Below, piece after piece: positions 1-12,100 of a stretch of DNA of 64,000 bases. This stretch comes from Arcuatula senhousia (Eukaryota; Mollusca; Bivalvia; Mytilida; Mytilidae), in contig OZ020308.1 in the NCBI GenBank assembly GCA_963971305.1, positions 24,891,275 through 24,955,274 on the forward strand, read 5' to 3'. Position numbers and translations under genes: made by a program. Under the pieces are notes generated by a model. It was not told the DNA's origin. It saw only the letters and a program-made list of their open reading frames with translations, and searched no databases. How positions within the stretch are numbered: the stretch's first letter is position 1; every line of letters begins with the position of its first letter.

Positions 1-11
1 CTCACCTGCTT

Positions 12-240
12 ATGGTGTGTATATTTCACAACTTATTCGATATGCCAGGAACTGTACTATTTTTTCATATTTTTCCTATACGACACCGCTCTCTCCGTGA
101 CCGACTCGTAGACCAAAATAACAAGAAAGTATATCTCAAACGGTCCCTGAAAATTTCTTCCTTCGTTATCAGCCACTGGTGTAAAAATGCAAAATTGAGT
201 TGAACGAATTGGTTAATATTTGTTTTGATTAGTGATTTGC
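12..240 (+). repeat. Dispersed repeat, paired with 20640-20990
   Basis: The words ttcgatatgcca, gaccactgtctccg-type sequence and cttcgttatcag run in the same order here and at 20640-20990. In the second place the block leads straight into a retroelement tail, so it may be part of that element. No gene is seen in bases 1-1324 apart from repeats. Confidence 0.5.
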
Positions 241-279
241 TGATAACTGTACTGAATTGATCACCTTATTATCCCTATT

Positions 280-510
280 ATGTCTTCACAACCGTGTTGC
301 GTTGTGTTACTACAAGTCCCTAAAATAATAAGGAAGAGGGAGGTTTCGCGCCATAAAACCTGGTTTAACCCACCATTTCATTTGGATTTCCTGCACCAAG
401 TCAGGACCAATGCGATCTTCAACCTTTTTTTGGACATTGAGATTGATCCTCCAAGTTCGGTTATTTTGTTATTACCTTTATTTAAAAAAAATCTAGTTAT
501 TTTAGTTTTA
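280..510 (+). repeat. Dispersed repeat family R2 (about 200 bp)
   Basis: The segment runs from a 'gagggaggttt' block through cctggtttaaccca, ccaagtcaggacca and ggacattgagattgat to ggttattttgttattacc. Copies lie at 7023-7210 (minus), 21735-21885 (plus), 38215-38400 (minus), 49225-49440 (minus), 52585-52640 (plus, end only) and 54550-54660 (minus). It often adjoins the retroelement 3' tail, so it is probably part of the same element. Confidence 0.6.
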
Positions 511-1324
511 ATTTTTGCTGGTCGCATGAAACTCCTTAACACATTAATGCACTTAATATATTTTATTATGTAATTGTTTCCAATATTTCAAATTTTTGTC
601 TGGAACTTTGTTGTCATTTGTGTTTCTTTAACAAAGCTCGAATATATAAAAATCTTCAGAGAGACTGTAAGAAAAAAATCAAAGAACATGACATATTACG
701 TCAACAAAAAAATTTCTATGTTACATATTGCGTCAAATATGCCGATTTTGTAAATCCCCTAATATTTCCTTTTAAAATTGGCTTTAATCTGATAATGCAG
801 CAAAAATCAGAAACATGACAAATTCGTTACATATTTTAACTACTAGTAATGTGGGATACATAATTGTTCTGCTCCTTTTTATTCAACAAAAAGAGAACAC
901 TTGCGTGGAAAAAAGCTACACTTAATCTTCAGGAGATGTTTTTCATGTAACATCCCTTTATCCATCGTTGAAGAGATACCTATAATGCGATCATGGGCTT
1001 GTTTGTAGGAAATGTAAGGCCAAAATGGTTACTTCAATTAAAATAGCTTAACATAATATAGCAATAGAATTACAGAAATCAGCAATACAAATTATTTTAA
1101 ATTTTTAAATAAAAGGGTTACATGGTAGAAGCTTCAGTTAGTCCTTTACAAAGAGCAAGGAAGTTTGAAAGAGACAACAATTTGTTTTGAACATACACGT
1201 ATCTTTGCACATAAATCAGGTAACTCGACAAGTAAGAAACGACGATGAAGTTAATTCAGATTTTTGAAAAAGCAAAACGCAAAGTTTTGATATCAAATAA
1301 TATAATATAAAATTTGTTTTACAG

Positions 1325-1447
1325 CGTTTGTGGCAAACGCACCAGATATTGTTTGTAAAATGGTAGGAGTTGCAAAGTTAGCTAATGGAATGGGGTTTGT
1401 ATTGTTTGCTTGGGGAATAGGCGCTGTGTCTGGACCTTATATAGCAG
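1325..1447 (+). CDS. Monocarboxylate transporter-like (SLC16), penultimate coding exon (partial gene)
   Basis: The exon has a polypyrimidine-like acceptor ending tttacag and a donor g|gtatat, with phase 1 at both ends. It encodes about 41 residues that start AFVANAPDIV, run through KLANGMG and end GAVSGPYIAG. The pattern 'D.VG...L.N..G......G.....GP.IAG' is the well-known C-terminal signature of MCT/SLC16 proton-linked monocarboxylate carriers (around TM10-11 of 12). The reading frame joins perfectly to 2396-2577. Upstream exons are not found in bases 1-1324 and must lie outside the window. The substrate (lactate, other monocarboxylate, thyroid hormone or orphan) cannot be told from this part. 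Confidence 0.87.
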
Positions 1448-2395
1448 GTATATTGTGTTATCATTTTTAACTTGTCGAGTTAAATGTCTTCATCTAAAAC
1501 ATGAACTGGACCTTTCAGACATGACTAGTAGGCGATCGGTTGATTGATTGGTACAAATTCAGCTGTCCGTTGAAGATACTTTTGGCTTGATAAGTGTTTA
1601 CATTTGTTGATGCAGATCATGCATGTTTGAAAAATGCATCAAAAGATTTTAAATAGTCCAAATCCGCATTACTTTTGATAAACTCAACAATGTGAATATA
1701 GTATTAACTGTCAAATATTCGTTTATTACTGATGATTATACAACTTAATTATAATGATAATAACAAAAATAACATAGCACAAAGTTTTATATTTTCATCA
1801 GTCTCAAAACTAAGCTTTAGACATCAAAATAAAAAAAATTATATACAGAATTTGATATATAATATATAATCTTACATATTTTTTAAATGTCATTTTTCAG
1901 AAATACCATAAACTTATACGAATCGACATTCGATTTTGTTGTTGTGATAGTATTTTTTATAGAAATATTTTAATTATAAAACTTTATGGATTTCTGATTG
2001 TAATCGATGATGTTGCGGTTATATAGTTTTTAGTTCATTGTTGATAGCATTAAAAGTTTATTGAATAATAATCTGTTATAACATAAAAAGAAATATTTGA
2101 TTTACGTAAAGTTTAATCCCAACAGAGTGTGAAATTATAACTAGTACTGTATTACGGTGAATACATATTTATTTCTTTAATGTATATGAATGATTCATCA
2201 AAACGTTTACAGATGCATAGTAAAGAACATTTTTGAAATATTTCTTTTGAAATGTCTGTATAAAGTAACGCCCAGCGCATCTTCAGTTTCTACTGTATGT
2301 CTGTTTTGTGTTCTATCGGATTTGTGATATAGATCCTTCAAGTTTCGTTGTTCAGTTATTTTCTTTATTCAACATATTTGTGTATTATATTTTAG

Positions 2396-2577
2396 GTTTG
2401 GTGTTTGAGGCAACAGACAACTACAATGCTTCCTTTTATCTATGTGGTGGATCATATTTAGTGACTGCTATTACACAAATTATTGCCAAAATCATTTTAA
2501 AAAAATCTAACAAAGTAAAATGCGATGAAATTTCTTTAGAAGTTTCCCCAGTCGTAGGAAACGAAAAAAAAAGATAA
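2396..2577 (+). CDS. Monocarboxylate transporter-like (SLC16), terminal coding exon
   Basis: The acceptor is atattttag|gtttgg, and the exon starts in phase 1 to match 1325-1447. It encodes GLVFEATDNYNASFYLCGG, a hydrophobic helix (SYLVTAITQIIAKIIL) and a short basic-acidic cytoplasmic tail ending NEKKR, then TAA at 2575-2577. 'L.(F/Y)(D/E)AT.NY..SFYL.G' is the conserved MCT sequence leading into TM12. The tail is short compared with vertebrate MCTs. The gene converges with the minus-strand convertase that ends at 8859. A weaker reading as another major-facilitator protein is possible, but the SLC16 motif is specific. Confidence 0.88.
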
Positions 2578-2801
2578 ACTACGTGCAAACTGCTCTTATT
2601 TCGGGATTGTAATTATTATATATTATTCATGTAGATACGTAATGTACGTGTCAACAGAATTGCAACACAGATTTGGAAAAAAAGCTTTGGGTATTGAAAT
2701 ATACATTTTGTTGGCATCTTATCTACCTCAGAATCCTTTTATTTTTCGCATTGTTTATCTTCCTGATTTTTTTGTGGTTTGTTTATATTTTCATAACATG
2801 T

Positions 2802-2807
2802 AATAAA
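2802..2807 (+). terminator. Candidate polyadenylation signal of the SLC16-like gene
   Basis: A canonical AATAAA lies 225 bp after the stop codon, inside AT-rich sequence. A dispersed repeat begins about 10 bp later. This is the best placed hexamer for the 3' end; cleavage would be expected near 2820-2830. Confidence 0.45.
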
Positions 2808-2809
2808 AA

Positions 2810-3210
2810 TGTGCATGAAATACAAATGACAACAAAGTTCCAGACAATAAATTTTGTTACGCCTGACGCGCGTTTCGTCTATTCAAGACTCATCAGAGGC
2901 GCTCTACCAAAAATATTGAAAATGCCAAACAGTTTATGATTATGAAGAGCATAGAACAGTAAAACCAAAAATACCAAATTGGGGAACCAAATTATTACTA
3001 AGATGATCAACCTATGTCTGGGGTAGGAAGAACCTTAGGGTTTAAACAATTTTGAAATTTAAACGGATAATATAAAGCTTTGATGTGTTCTCCAACACAA
3101 AAGTGTTGGTACCGGAGCGGGCTAACCTCGGGGAATTAAAACTCCACCAGCAGTGCTAACCTTCACGTGTGTTTGAAATACAAATGACAAAGATCAATAA
3201 AATTTCCATT
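2810..3210 (+). repeat. Dispersed repeat with 'cctgacgcgcgtttcgtct' motif
   Basis: The block starts aaatacaaatgacaacaa and contains gttccagacaataaa and cgcctgacgcgcgtttcg. The same core recurs at 29930-29985, where it interrupts one arm of an inverted-repeat element, and in diverged form at 12905-12990 and 54155-54200. It has no coding potential. It is probably a small non-autonomous element; its class is unknown. Confidence 0.6.
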
Positions 3211-3844
3211 TGAATAAAAATATACGCTCAGGTCGAATGTCAATCGTTCGAAAAGTCAATGGCAAATATGTCATCTGTAAAACCTAATGGATTAAGACAA
3301 CAACCGAACAACAACGTCTTTCTTTAGACGTAACACTTTAGCAAGGTAATCATTATTTGTCTCACAAGTCTGAAATAATAAATCAGTTGCGATATGTTCG
3401 AATATAAATTCAAAATATAACACTTGGTTGTTTTATTGTAGATAAGTTTTCTCCCTACATAGAAAATATTATTTGTCTTTGTTTACATGTAACTTTTATT
3501 GTATTCTCTGGCTTTCTAAAAAAACCTGTTGTAATTATTTCTACAGAAAAATTATTATTTATTATTTTTTTCATGATAGAAATATAAATATTTGCATATT
3601 GTTTAATGATATAGCCATATAAGGTTTCAGTTTTCAATTTCATATATTATAGCACCAGGGTTTAGCTTTATAAATGCATGTATAATGTGAAATAACTGCT
3701 CCGGATCCAAAATCTCTATATTGAAGATGATGATTTGTAGAATAAATATAAATGCCGAAACCTACACAAATTAAGGGCATTTTAAAAGCCCACATTTAAA
3801 ATATTCAACAACATTTAAGTGTCCATTGGTTGCCGAAAGATTTT

Positions 3845-4000
3845 TTACAAGTGTGTGCGTGTGTATGTATGTGTGTGAGTATTTAATGCACCTTTGATGG
3901 ACCTAGGTCATATAGGCTATCAGTTTAATTAAATGTTGGAGGAAACCACCGACCCTGGGTAGGTTACTGACAAACCTTATGACATACAGGTGGAGAGGTC
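3845..4000 (-). repeat. Diverged SINE fragment
   Basis: Bases 3940-3990 (ggaggaaaccaccgaccc, taggttactgacaaacc) are the reverse complement of the body of the tRNA-derived SINE at 29566-29842. A (GT)n run at 3852-3880 matches that SINE's (CA)n tail. The tRNA-like head is not recognisable here. Confidence 0.6.
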
Positions 4001-4004
4001 TCTC

Positions 4005-5045
4005 TTTAACTTACCTGACCAGGTCCATGTGAGCTTTTACCATCACTTGGCGTACGTCGTCGTCTGTCGTCGCCTGTTAACAATTTTTCAAGCATGAACT
4101 TGTCCGAAACCATAACTCCATTTGCAACCAAACTTGGTATAGTTGTTTAGTGGCATTATGTGTTCAAAACTGTCGTTCGGATTTTTGATTTGTAAAAAAA
4201 TATTGCCACCGTTGCTAAAAATGGAACATAGGGGTCAAATTACATTTTTTTTGCAAAGAACTCAAAGACGGTGACATATATCATATATATGGCATAAAAT
4301 AAAAGTGTTCAGCACCTCAAGATCTACCGGCCCTGGAATTTTCGAGAAGATTAAACAACTGATGTAGGAGTTATTGCTCTTTTTCTGGATTTTTTCTTTC
4401 ACTTATTTAGCCCTATATCTTGAAAGATATACAAGATCTTTCAAAAATTCAAACTGCATATGATTAAGCACATCAAGAATTACATTTCATGTAATTAGGT
4501 CAAAGCTGTAGGACCATTTCTTTTAGGAGTTATTGTTCTTAAAGCGACAAAATTTAACATTTTAAATTACTTTTCCCCTGTTTACAAAGATATATTTGTC
4601 TGACACCATAACATTAACTGCATCTTAACTTAGCACACTTGTCAAACAGCAAATATGCTACAATTCTGTCGTTCAGATTTTTGATTCGTCAAACAACATG
4701 GCCACCATGGCTAAAAATAGAACATAGGGGTTAATAACAGTTTTTTGTTTATAACTTAAAAATTGTTACAGATATCAAAATTGTGCAAGAATCAAAAGTG
4801 ATCAGCATATTACGATCTACCTGTCCTGAAATTTTGAAAAAGATCGGACTTTTGATGTGGGAGTTATTGCCCTTTTTCATTAATTTTGCCAAATTTTGCG
4901 CTTATTCAGTCCTATATCTTGAAAACTAAACAAGATATTTCAGAAATTTAAATTGCATATAGTTGAGCACAATAATATCTGCATAATATGTGAATCTGTG
5001 TAGTTCAGGTGAGCGATTTAGGCTCCTGGGAGCCTCTTGTTTAAA
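4005..5045 (+). mobile_element. Non-autonomous bivalve repeat element with CGTC run and ~500-bp internal duplication
   Basis: It begins ccaggtccatgtgagc, then ccatcacttggcgt, then a (CGTC)-rich run, and ends near gctcctgggagcctcttg. The internal unit is present twice: 'gccacc..' at 4205 and 4701, and 'cctatatcttgaaa' at 4412 and 4911, about 497 bp apart. A second copy starts at 63768 and runs off the window. There is no ORF. By style it belongs with the pearl-like or Helitron-related non-autonomous elements of bivalves. Confidence 0.6.
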
Positions 5046-5469
5046 GAGGTGTTTGGATAGTGATCAATAGTGTGGTATTTTGCAAAGCGCTTAAGACCAC
5101 TCGTCCACACAGGCCCAACATATTGAAATTGAGCATAGATTAAAATATAATGCATACGAATCAAAACTGATCCAAACTTGCCACAGAAAGACAATCCTCT
5201 AGACATATATCAACTGACATAAACAAGACGAGCGAGTACAGATACACTTTGTGTGCATTTTCACAGAAATTCAATAAATAGTTTTTATATTTGTAAAATC
5301 TGATAAAGGACGTAAACAAAACAAATATATGAGCATTTGCAGATGTTCATAACAAGGCATGTTGAATATCACAAGAGATGTAATACAAAAATATACTATA
5401 TCAATGTCTGCTATCATTGTCTTTAAAAAAATGTTTGTTTCCCATGACTAGTTTGTTCTAAGGACTAAT

Positions 5470-6000
5470 GAAGCCAGCGTGTGCATGATAATTTCTGATT
5501 TGAAATACGGAGATATAATAAATAAGCAGCTAACTTTCGAATGTGAACCTTCAGGTTTTTCTTGAATAAGAAAAAACAATGTACCAAAGCGGGTGAAAAT
5601 GTTAATTTGGTAATGCTGTATACAGATGGCTGAACAAATAGCCTGTACAAAAGATAACTTCCATTTTTAACGTACCTGCTTTTCATATCCGCTATCAAAA
5701 AGACATGAAAATAAACTTACATTAACTCCTGGCAGGTCAAAGCAAGCCTATAAAATGCAATAACAAATATTTGGGTTTGATTACAAAAAAAATATAAATG
5801 AAGAAAAAAACAAGTTTTGTTCTTAAAACCGAGAAATTCACTAGTTAATATAATTGAATTGTTTTATTAAAACACTGTTACACTTAAAGATTATAATATA
5901 TGATATTCAATTTCGTATATCATAGACAATCGTCTTTCCTAAATATTATTGGAATCTTATTTTTATTTGGCTTGTAGTTTTATGTTCATCTTATTGCTCT
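5470..6000. other. Intergenic, weak repeat traces only
   Basis: Between the two convergent genes. Bases 5570-5640 (accaaagcgggtg, tggtaatgctgtat) faintly match the 382-bp repeat unit at 61921-63036. Nothing else is recognisable and no open frame resembles a gene. Confidence 0.4.
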
Positions 6001-6004
6001 ACAA

Positions 6005-6270
6005 CAGATGGGGTCAGTCCTAACCTGTATGCATAGTGACCCAGAAAAGCTGATCAGAAGTTCACTCTGGACAGCTTTCTGGTCTGCTTTTAGTGGACAA
6101 TGGTTTGCTTCAAAGTTCACTTTGAAAGCGGACCAGGTCCTAGGTCCGGTTTGACAGGACAGGTCTGGTTCGCTTTTAGTGGACCAGCACTCTGTTCAGG
6201 TTCACTGAGGACATACCTGACCACTGGTCTGGTCAGCTCCAAGTCTGCTTTGGACAGGTCAAGTTTATGC
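6005..6270 (+). repeat. Left-end copy of GGACCAG-rich foldback repeat
   Basis: It opens gatggggtcagtcctaacc, closely like the terminus of the foldback element at 53043 (gatgggtccaaacctaacc). It continues with repeated tggaccag, gttcactt and cttttagtggac words. A matching right-end copy, ending gtacaggactagacccatc, is at 63050-63256. Short open frames on both strands here are by-products of the repeat. Confidence 0.5.
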
Positions 6271-7022
6271 AATAGAATATTTATATATTGAAGTGTTAAC
6301 AATAAATGAAACCTTACGATATGTTAAACATGTAAAATTAATGTAGAATTACCAAATCAAGTGAATAAAGGTCTACTGCAAAGTTCAGGATTAATATTGA
6401 TGACGTGCATTCAATTAAGTATCTGGGTCAGATATTTTTAGTTTGTTATGGTTGTGTCTTAAATAAAAAGTTTTAATGTTTAATTGCTATTTCAAAATAC
6501 AACCATTTGTAAGCACGAAGAAATTAACTATCAAAATTGATCCTAAATACATAACTCCATTAATCCATTTAATGTCCAGCGTAAACAAGAATAGAATAGA
6601 ATAGCTGTACTTGTGACATTTTTAGTATTTTTGGGACAATACAAGGGGGTAAAGCTAACCCTTGTCATACATAAGGATGCTGGCTTGAAGTCTTTAATTG
6701 TGGAATTATAAGCAGCAGCTGATTTTGAAGGAGGTTGATCTAATTGCCTGAAACTCAGTTTGTAAATTGATTCTATTGATTTAAATTTTCCATTTCTTTT
6801 AACTCAAATACTTAGAGAAATACCGCGCCTGCAGATATAGCAAAACAAAACTGATTGTAAATTAAAACCGGTTTGATATTTTGATTTTCAAATGACTTGC
6901 TCGGTAAGCCCTATCGAGGGAAAACCGATAAATTATAGCTTCAAAAATTGTCTTAATTTCATAATAGTAGATGTGTTTTAATATAAGTTGTTTCAATCCT
7001 GCTTGCACCATGTGTTAGTAGG

Positions 7023-7210
7023 CTAGAACCACGCATGCTTGCAAAAATTGTAATAACAAAACACTTGAACTTGGAGGATCAATCTCAAAGGTTGAAGAAT
7101 AATACAAAACAAGGCAGACATACCGGAAAAATTAAAGATTGCAATTGTTCTGACTTGATACAGGTATTTAAAAAATGGTGGGTAAAACAGGGTTTTATGG
7201 CAACAAGCCT
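7023..7210 (-). repeat. R2 repeat copy
   Basis: Minus-strand copy of the 280-510 family, with cttggaggatcaatctc, agacataccggaaaaatt and acaagcctccctca. Confidence 0.6.
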
Positions 7211-7212
7211 CC

Positions 7213-7360
7213 CTCATTGGGTTAGTTAGTTAGTTAGTTAGTTATTGCTTTACTCCCAAGCAGCACTTTTTCGGCTATATCCGGGAGATGAACATGAAAG
7301 TGGTGATACAATGAACATGAAATGATGATGAAGTGGAGGAAATGGGGACACAAGGCCAAT
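7213..7360 (+). repeat. (GTTA)n run and repeat shared with 27718 and 43190
   Basis: A (gtta)n microsatellite at 7219-7242 is followed by gggagatgaacatgaaa and gatacaatgaacatgaa, the same block as at 27725-27775. The longer relatives at 27718-27960 and 43190-43390 add 'ttacgtgcatgaa' and 'actctccac.cacg'. Possibly the 3' end of a LINE-like element. Confidence 0.5.
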
Positions 7361-7539
7361 CTTTGTATTTAAAAGTAACTCATTACACAACAAGGTATTG
7401 AAGCAAGATGTTATAACTACCAGCAGCCTCTGTGTTCTATCTATTTATTTATAACTGAAAATAGACACATATCTTTGGTTGATACGACACTTATTACGGA
7501 AAAAGCCGAGAAGCTCCAATAGCGCATTCGAATATTTGA

Positions 7540-7800
7540 ATTGTGTTTGGTGTGCTTGATTTTTGTTTTGGGCCCAAGATAGTTAAATGTCAAAATTACA
7601 GTCTCTCTATTCTGTTAACACTGAACATGTTTTGGGACTTATTAATTGTTGATTGCTGTTTGGTTGGTGTTTTGTATATGTGTGTTTTTGTGTTGCCTTT
7701 TCTTCGTGATGTTTTCGTTCGAGTTTAATAACTGGTTTTGCCTTTGACCTTTTTGATTTTTTTTACATTCGGCTGTCCAATTGGTACATCTCCTTATTCG
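7540..7800 (+). repeat. Diverged retroelement 3' tail
   Basis: The order 'ttgttgattgctg ... gtgtttttgtgttg ... ttttcgttcgagttt ... ggttttgcctttgac ... ttggtacatctcc' follows the untranslated tail seen intact at 22480-22745 and 26205-26465, but with more substitutions. Confidence 0.4.
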
Positions 7801-8319
7801 ACGTGAAGAGATAATAGACCAATAGCGAGTTAATCCACTCCGGAACATTCCGGATATTAGAATATCCAAATGTCAAAGGTCAACTGAGGTCAGATCTGAC
7901 GTCAGAACATTATGAGCAACGGATGCAACATGTTTTATTTCAAGAAAAATTCAAAGAAAAATAAATAAAGTCTTGTTCTTCAATTTGTAATGGTTGAAGA
8001 AATATCAAAAACAAACTTTCCAATGGATTGGAGAAAAAGGAACAGGTTTCCTTGTTTCATTCATCAGAGAGTAAGTACAAGTTTTCCAGTAAAATCGGGG
8101 TAAAATGGCGGCTATTTTGGAACTCGCGATTCAGGTATTATTTTTTAGAGAGAAAACCCGAATTCGGACCACCTATGACTAGACACTGGAATTAATGTTA
8201 TAATTTTGTTAAAACTTACCGTAAGTCTTATTGTGAGACTTAGATTAAAAGAGGACGAGCAAATACCAAATCTGTGTGTGCATAACGTTCCTCTGGCTTT
8301 GTAAAACGTTCGTATTTAC

Positions 8320-8420
8320 AATTACAAATACCAAAACGCGGGTATAAACGGTTAATTTGGATATGCTATATATCGATATTTCAAGGAGTAACCTCTCATC
8401 AGTAGCATTTAAACCAAAAC
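8320..8420 (-). repeat. Single diverged relative of the 382-bp repeat unit
   Basis: Reverse complement of the segment around 62195-62270: aataccaaaacgcgggtat, ggttaatttggatatgc, tatcgatatttcaagg and agtaacctctcatc are all present. Weaker relatives are at 14815-14880, 24305-24410 and 58165-58262. Confidence 0.65.
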
Positions 8421-8858
8421 ATAGGAAGGTATATCATATCAATATACGTTGTCACACGTTTGAAGATTTCACATGTCCACCATTCATTAACGTGTTCATA
8501 GCGTGTTCATAACTTATACAAAGGGCAACACACCAGTGTGTTAAAATATATTCACACACAGGAACACGATGGCTATACGTTTGAGTGCACCTTTAGACCC
8601 AATTGATACTTACTATTTTGATTAGCGTTTGGCTGACAACATTTGAAAAACAACTGTATTTACTGTTTGTTAATATAAAAATATTTATGATAATTAAATG
8701 AAACATGAGAATTTGAAACAAGAATTGCAAAGTCGGGTCATTTTTTAACCAAAAATTGTTGATTTTCAAGCTTATACATATTTTGTTCAGTTATATGGTA
8801 GACAATATTTATGAAAACATTCTATGTCTAAACAGATATAACTACTAAAATGTAAGCA

Positions 8859-9153
8859 TCATCGGTAATCGTGCATTATATTTGGGTTTTGGTTATTATA
8901 ATTTCCACCATTATTTAAATTTCTATCGTTCAATCGATTTAGAGAATGTTTACTTTGGGGCTTATACATTGAATATCCGTCCTCTAAATAGTGAGTTCCA
9001 TATTCCATATTGGGATAGTTCATATATCCAGGTTGATAGCGAGGTGCTTGGTTAAAACGTATATTTGATACGTTAGACGTGAAAGGTCTTTCTTTGTTAA
9101 CTTGGTTTGGTGAAGTATTTTGACTTTCCTTTGAAAATGAGTCCTTTTCAAAT
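8859..9153 (-). CDS. Convertase coding exon 17: cytoplasmic tail and stop
   Basis: Residues 903-1000, then TGA at 8859-8861. The tail is rich in Asn, Tyr and Arg (for example PRYQPGYMNYPNMEYG and NNGGNYNNQNPNIMHDYR). YPNM fits the YxxΦ endocytic/TGN sorting pattern, but no clear acidic cluster like that of furin is seen. Acceptor acattacag. No canonical AATAAA was found in the 300 bp after the stop. Confidence 0.9.
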
Positions 9154-12100
9154 CTGTAATGTAGAAATGCAGAAAAAAATATAGATTTTAAAGTCATCTG
9201 AGTAAATTTAGGATAACCATGGTTGTGTAAGTTTTATCTGTAGTGTGCTCAATTTTGTAATTGCATCTTTGTTACATCCATAACTTTACATGAAACGGAA
9301 ATATCAACAATAAAATAAACCTTAGAATATGCCTTTCTAAGTAAAAGGCAATTAGTTTTCTATATTTTTGCTCCTATTCGATATGTTAGTTTGAATATAC
9401 AGCATATTAATTTTTGTCTATTTGATGTTTGATATATGTTAAGTAAAATATTCCTTTGTCTATTTTTTTTTTGTAATATGAAATCGGTGAAGTTGTATTA
9501 AAAACGAAGGAATATGGAATATGTGCCAGAAAAACACAATCCACATATTGAAATGATTTTGATAAATGTACAATGCAAAATTTCACTGCGTGTGAAGCGC
9601 TTTTTCTGGATTAACCTTCATCAGACACGCTTGGAGTAAAAAACTTGGAAAACCGGTAGAACATTAGATTTGATATAAAAAAACAGAAGCCAAAAAATAT
9701 TACAACAATGACAAAACAGATAAATTTATTATTTTTTTTAACAAATAGCCAAATGTTGTCAAATTTTGGAAATATGTAAATGTGTCTTTCCAACACATAT
9801 TCCAGTACTCGAAAATATATAAGAGCATACAACTGAAGCACGGGGACTTATTAACCGCAACGTACAATCCCGTAAAATTGTACAATAAGTACAGCTAAAC
9901 TATACGATTTGTTTTAATAAAGAAAAAAACTCATTTAAAATACTTTTCTATGTTCAATTTTTGGCTTGTAGTTTTTTGCGTAAATATATTATAATGTGAG
10001 TTAAAACTGTCTGATTTTCTGCCTACAAATCTCTATTTTATATAATTGACAGAAAAATCCAACATGGAATAGATTTGTAATATCGCGAACTACCACTCTA
10101 CGCCATTTTCATGCATTTAACATGCATGCATTTTTGTCACGAGACCATTGGAAAGTGCATCTTGTTCATTCAAAAGCAAGAGTAATAGTAAACAATAGCA
10201 TAAATTTCATTGAGTCGATTGGTAAAATTACAAAAATGAACAGGGACACGAATTATCACGTGGTTTCTAAATATGGTAGTTTCTTCGACCTGTTACAAGA
10301 AAAAAAATCCGAAAAGCTTCTCTCATAGATTATTATATTCCCTTTATTGATTTTCCGAACAAGAGTAAAGCATAAAGCTATGATAACTCATTTGATATGC
10401 CAGTTAATGTAGCAGTTGTTGCGGAAATTTTCCTGACAGACACCTTTAGCAACATGACCGGCTTTAATATAAAGGTTAGGGAGCAACCATTTGATTTTTA
10501 TGGGTGTAGGGGGGGGGGGCTATGGATATTTTCTTCGTCCTGCCTTTTTATTTTTCGAAAAAAATGAGCCTGGATTTGTTTCCCGCTAGCGCGCGCCATT
10601 TTTTTTATTTTTAAAGCTACTATTAATTTTTCAGCCAAAAATACCATCCTGCCTTGTTTTTTTTTATTCAAAGCACTCTCCTGCCTTTTTAATTCTGAAT
10701 TTTTGCCATCCTGCCTTTTTATTTCAAATTTCACCATAGCCCCCCCCCCCCTCCCATAAAATTCAAATGGTCTCTCCCTTACGGAGAAATTCGATGTAAG
10801 TCATTAAAGACCTTTAGCGCAGAATTCTGCTATTTTTTAAGAACTGTTTCTTATAACAAATTTGTGTTTAATGTTACTAATGAAGCCTTAAATCTTATTC
10901 AAAGTAAAATTGGACGATCAACACTCATGGTATCCAATTACCTTTTTTGCCAAGGAAATTCAATAGACAAATCTACCTTTCAATTATTTGGTAATACTTT
11001 TATTGAAGTAAAAGAGTTTGTAAGTTGGTGTTCATAGCTACATATTTAATTAATATATTGTCTAAACGATGAAACATTTGGATAGTAGAATATCTTTCTT
11101 ACCTTGGTTTTGGTGTTTTTGTTTTATTGCAGATAACACATAATATTACAGCAACAATTAACATCAATCCAGCGACACATCCTCCGCCTATCATTGGACC
11201 AAGGTAAGACAGGATTCTGTCTGATTCTGAAAAAAAGACGAATTGCATTAATCAAACAAAACTTAAGCCTAATATTTCGACGACTTTTAGATATAAATCT
11301 TTACAACATTTAAACCATACACGGTTTTATCTTTAATGTCAAAATGAAGACATTGCATAAAATAAAGAAGGTAATATAGGACTGCAAATAAAGACTGAAA
11401 ATAATGCATTTTTTTCTCATTCCTTGGTTGCAATAAAATAAATCACGTGAATTATTGTTTTGCAGGCTTTTGTTGATATTGGATTTTTTCTAAATTGCGT
11501 TGAAGAACAATAATTCATTCGTTTAAATTTCAAAAATCCTATTTAACACTAAGATTCCTCCTACCCCAGAAAAAAAGTTCATGATCCTAGTTACAATTGG
11601 GATCCCCAGTTCGGTATTTTTGGTTTTATTGTTATTTGCTCTTCATAATCATAAAGGCTTTGGCCTTTTCGATATGTTTGGTCGAGTGCATCGTATGAGT
11701 CTTGATAAGAGGAACAGCGCTTCAGGCACAGCGAAATTAATTGTCCTGAACTTTATTGTCATTTTAATTAATAATTAATTACACACGTTAGAAAAGTAGG
11801 TTCATCATGTGGGTAAGAAAAAAAATAGTTTTCATATATCTTTAATGTCTTTAGCGATTGTGATGTAGATGCTCAAATCAACAAGTGTTACGATGTGTGT
11901 TACTTTCAACAAATATATAGATAAAGATATGCGAACTATATTTATCCATTCTATACAAGTTTATAGTTTACGCATTGTACTTTTTATTAATGGAACCAGT
12001 TACTCTCGATTATAGGAGAGGGACTCGTTCCTTTCTCTATTTTTTTAGTCAAGGTACCATACGAAAAACTAACACATTAACTTAAAGAAATATAGGTCCA

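Noticed and set aside
1..1324. Further SLC16 exons upstream of 1325
   Set aside because: No MCT motif with compatible splice phase was found; the open frames here fall in dispersed repeats.
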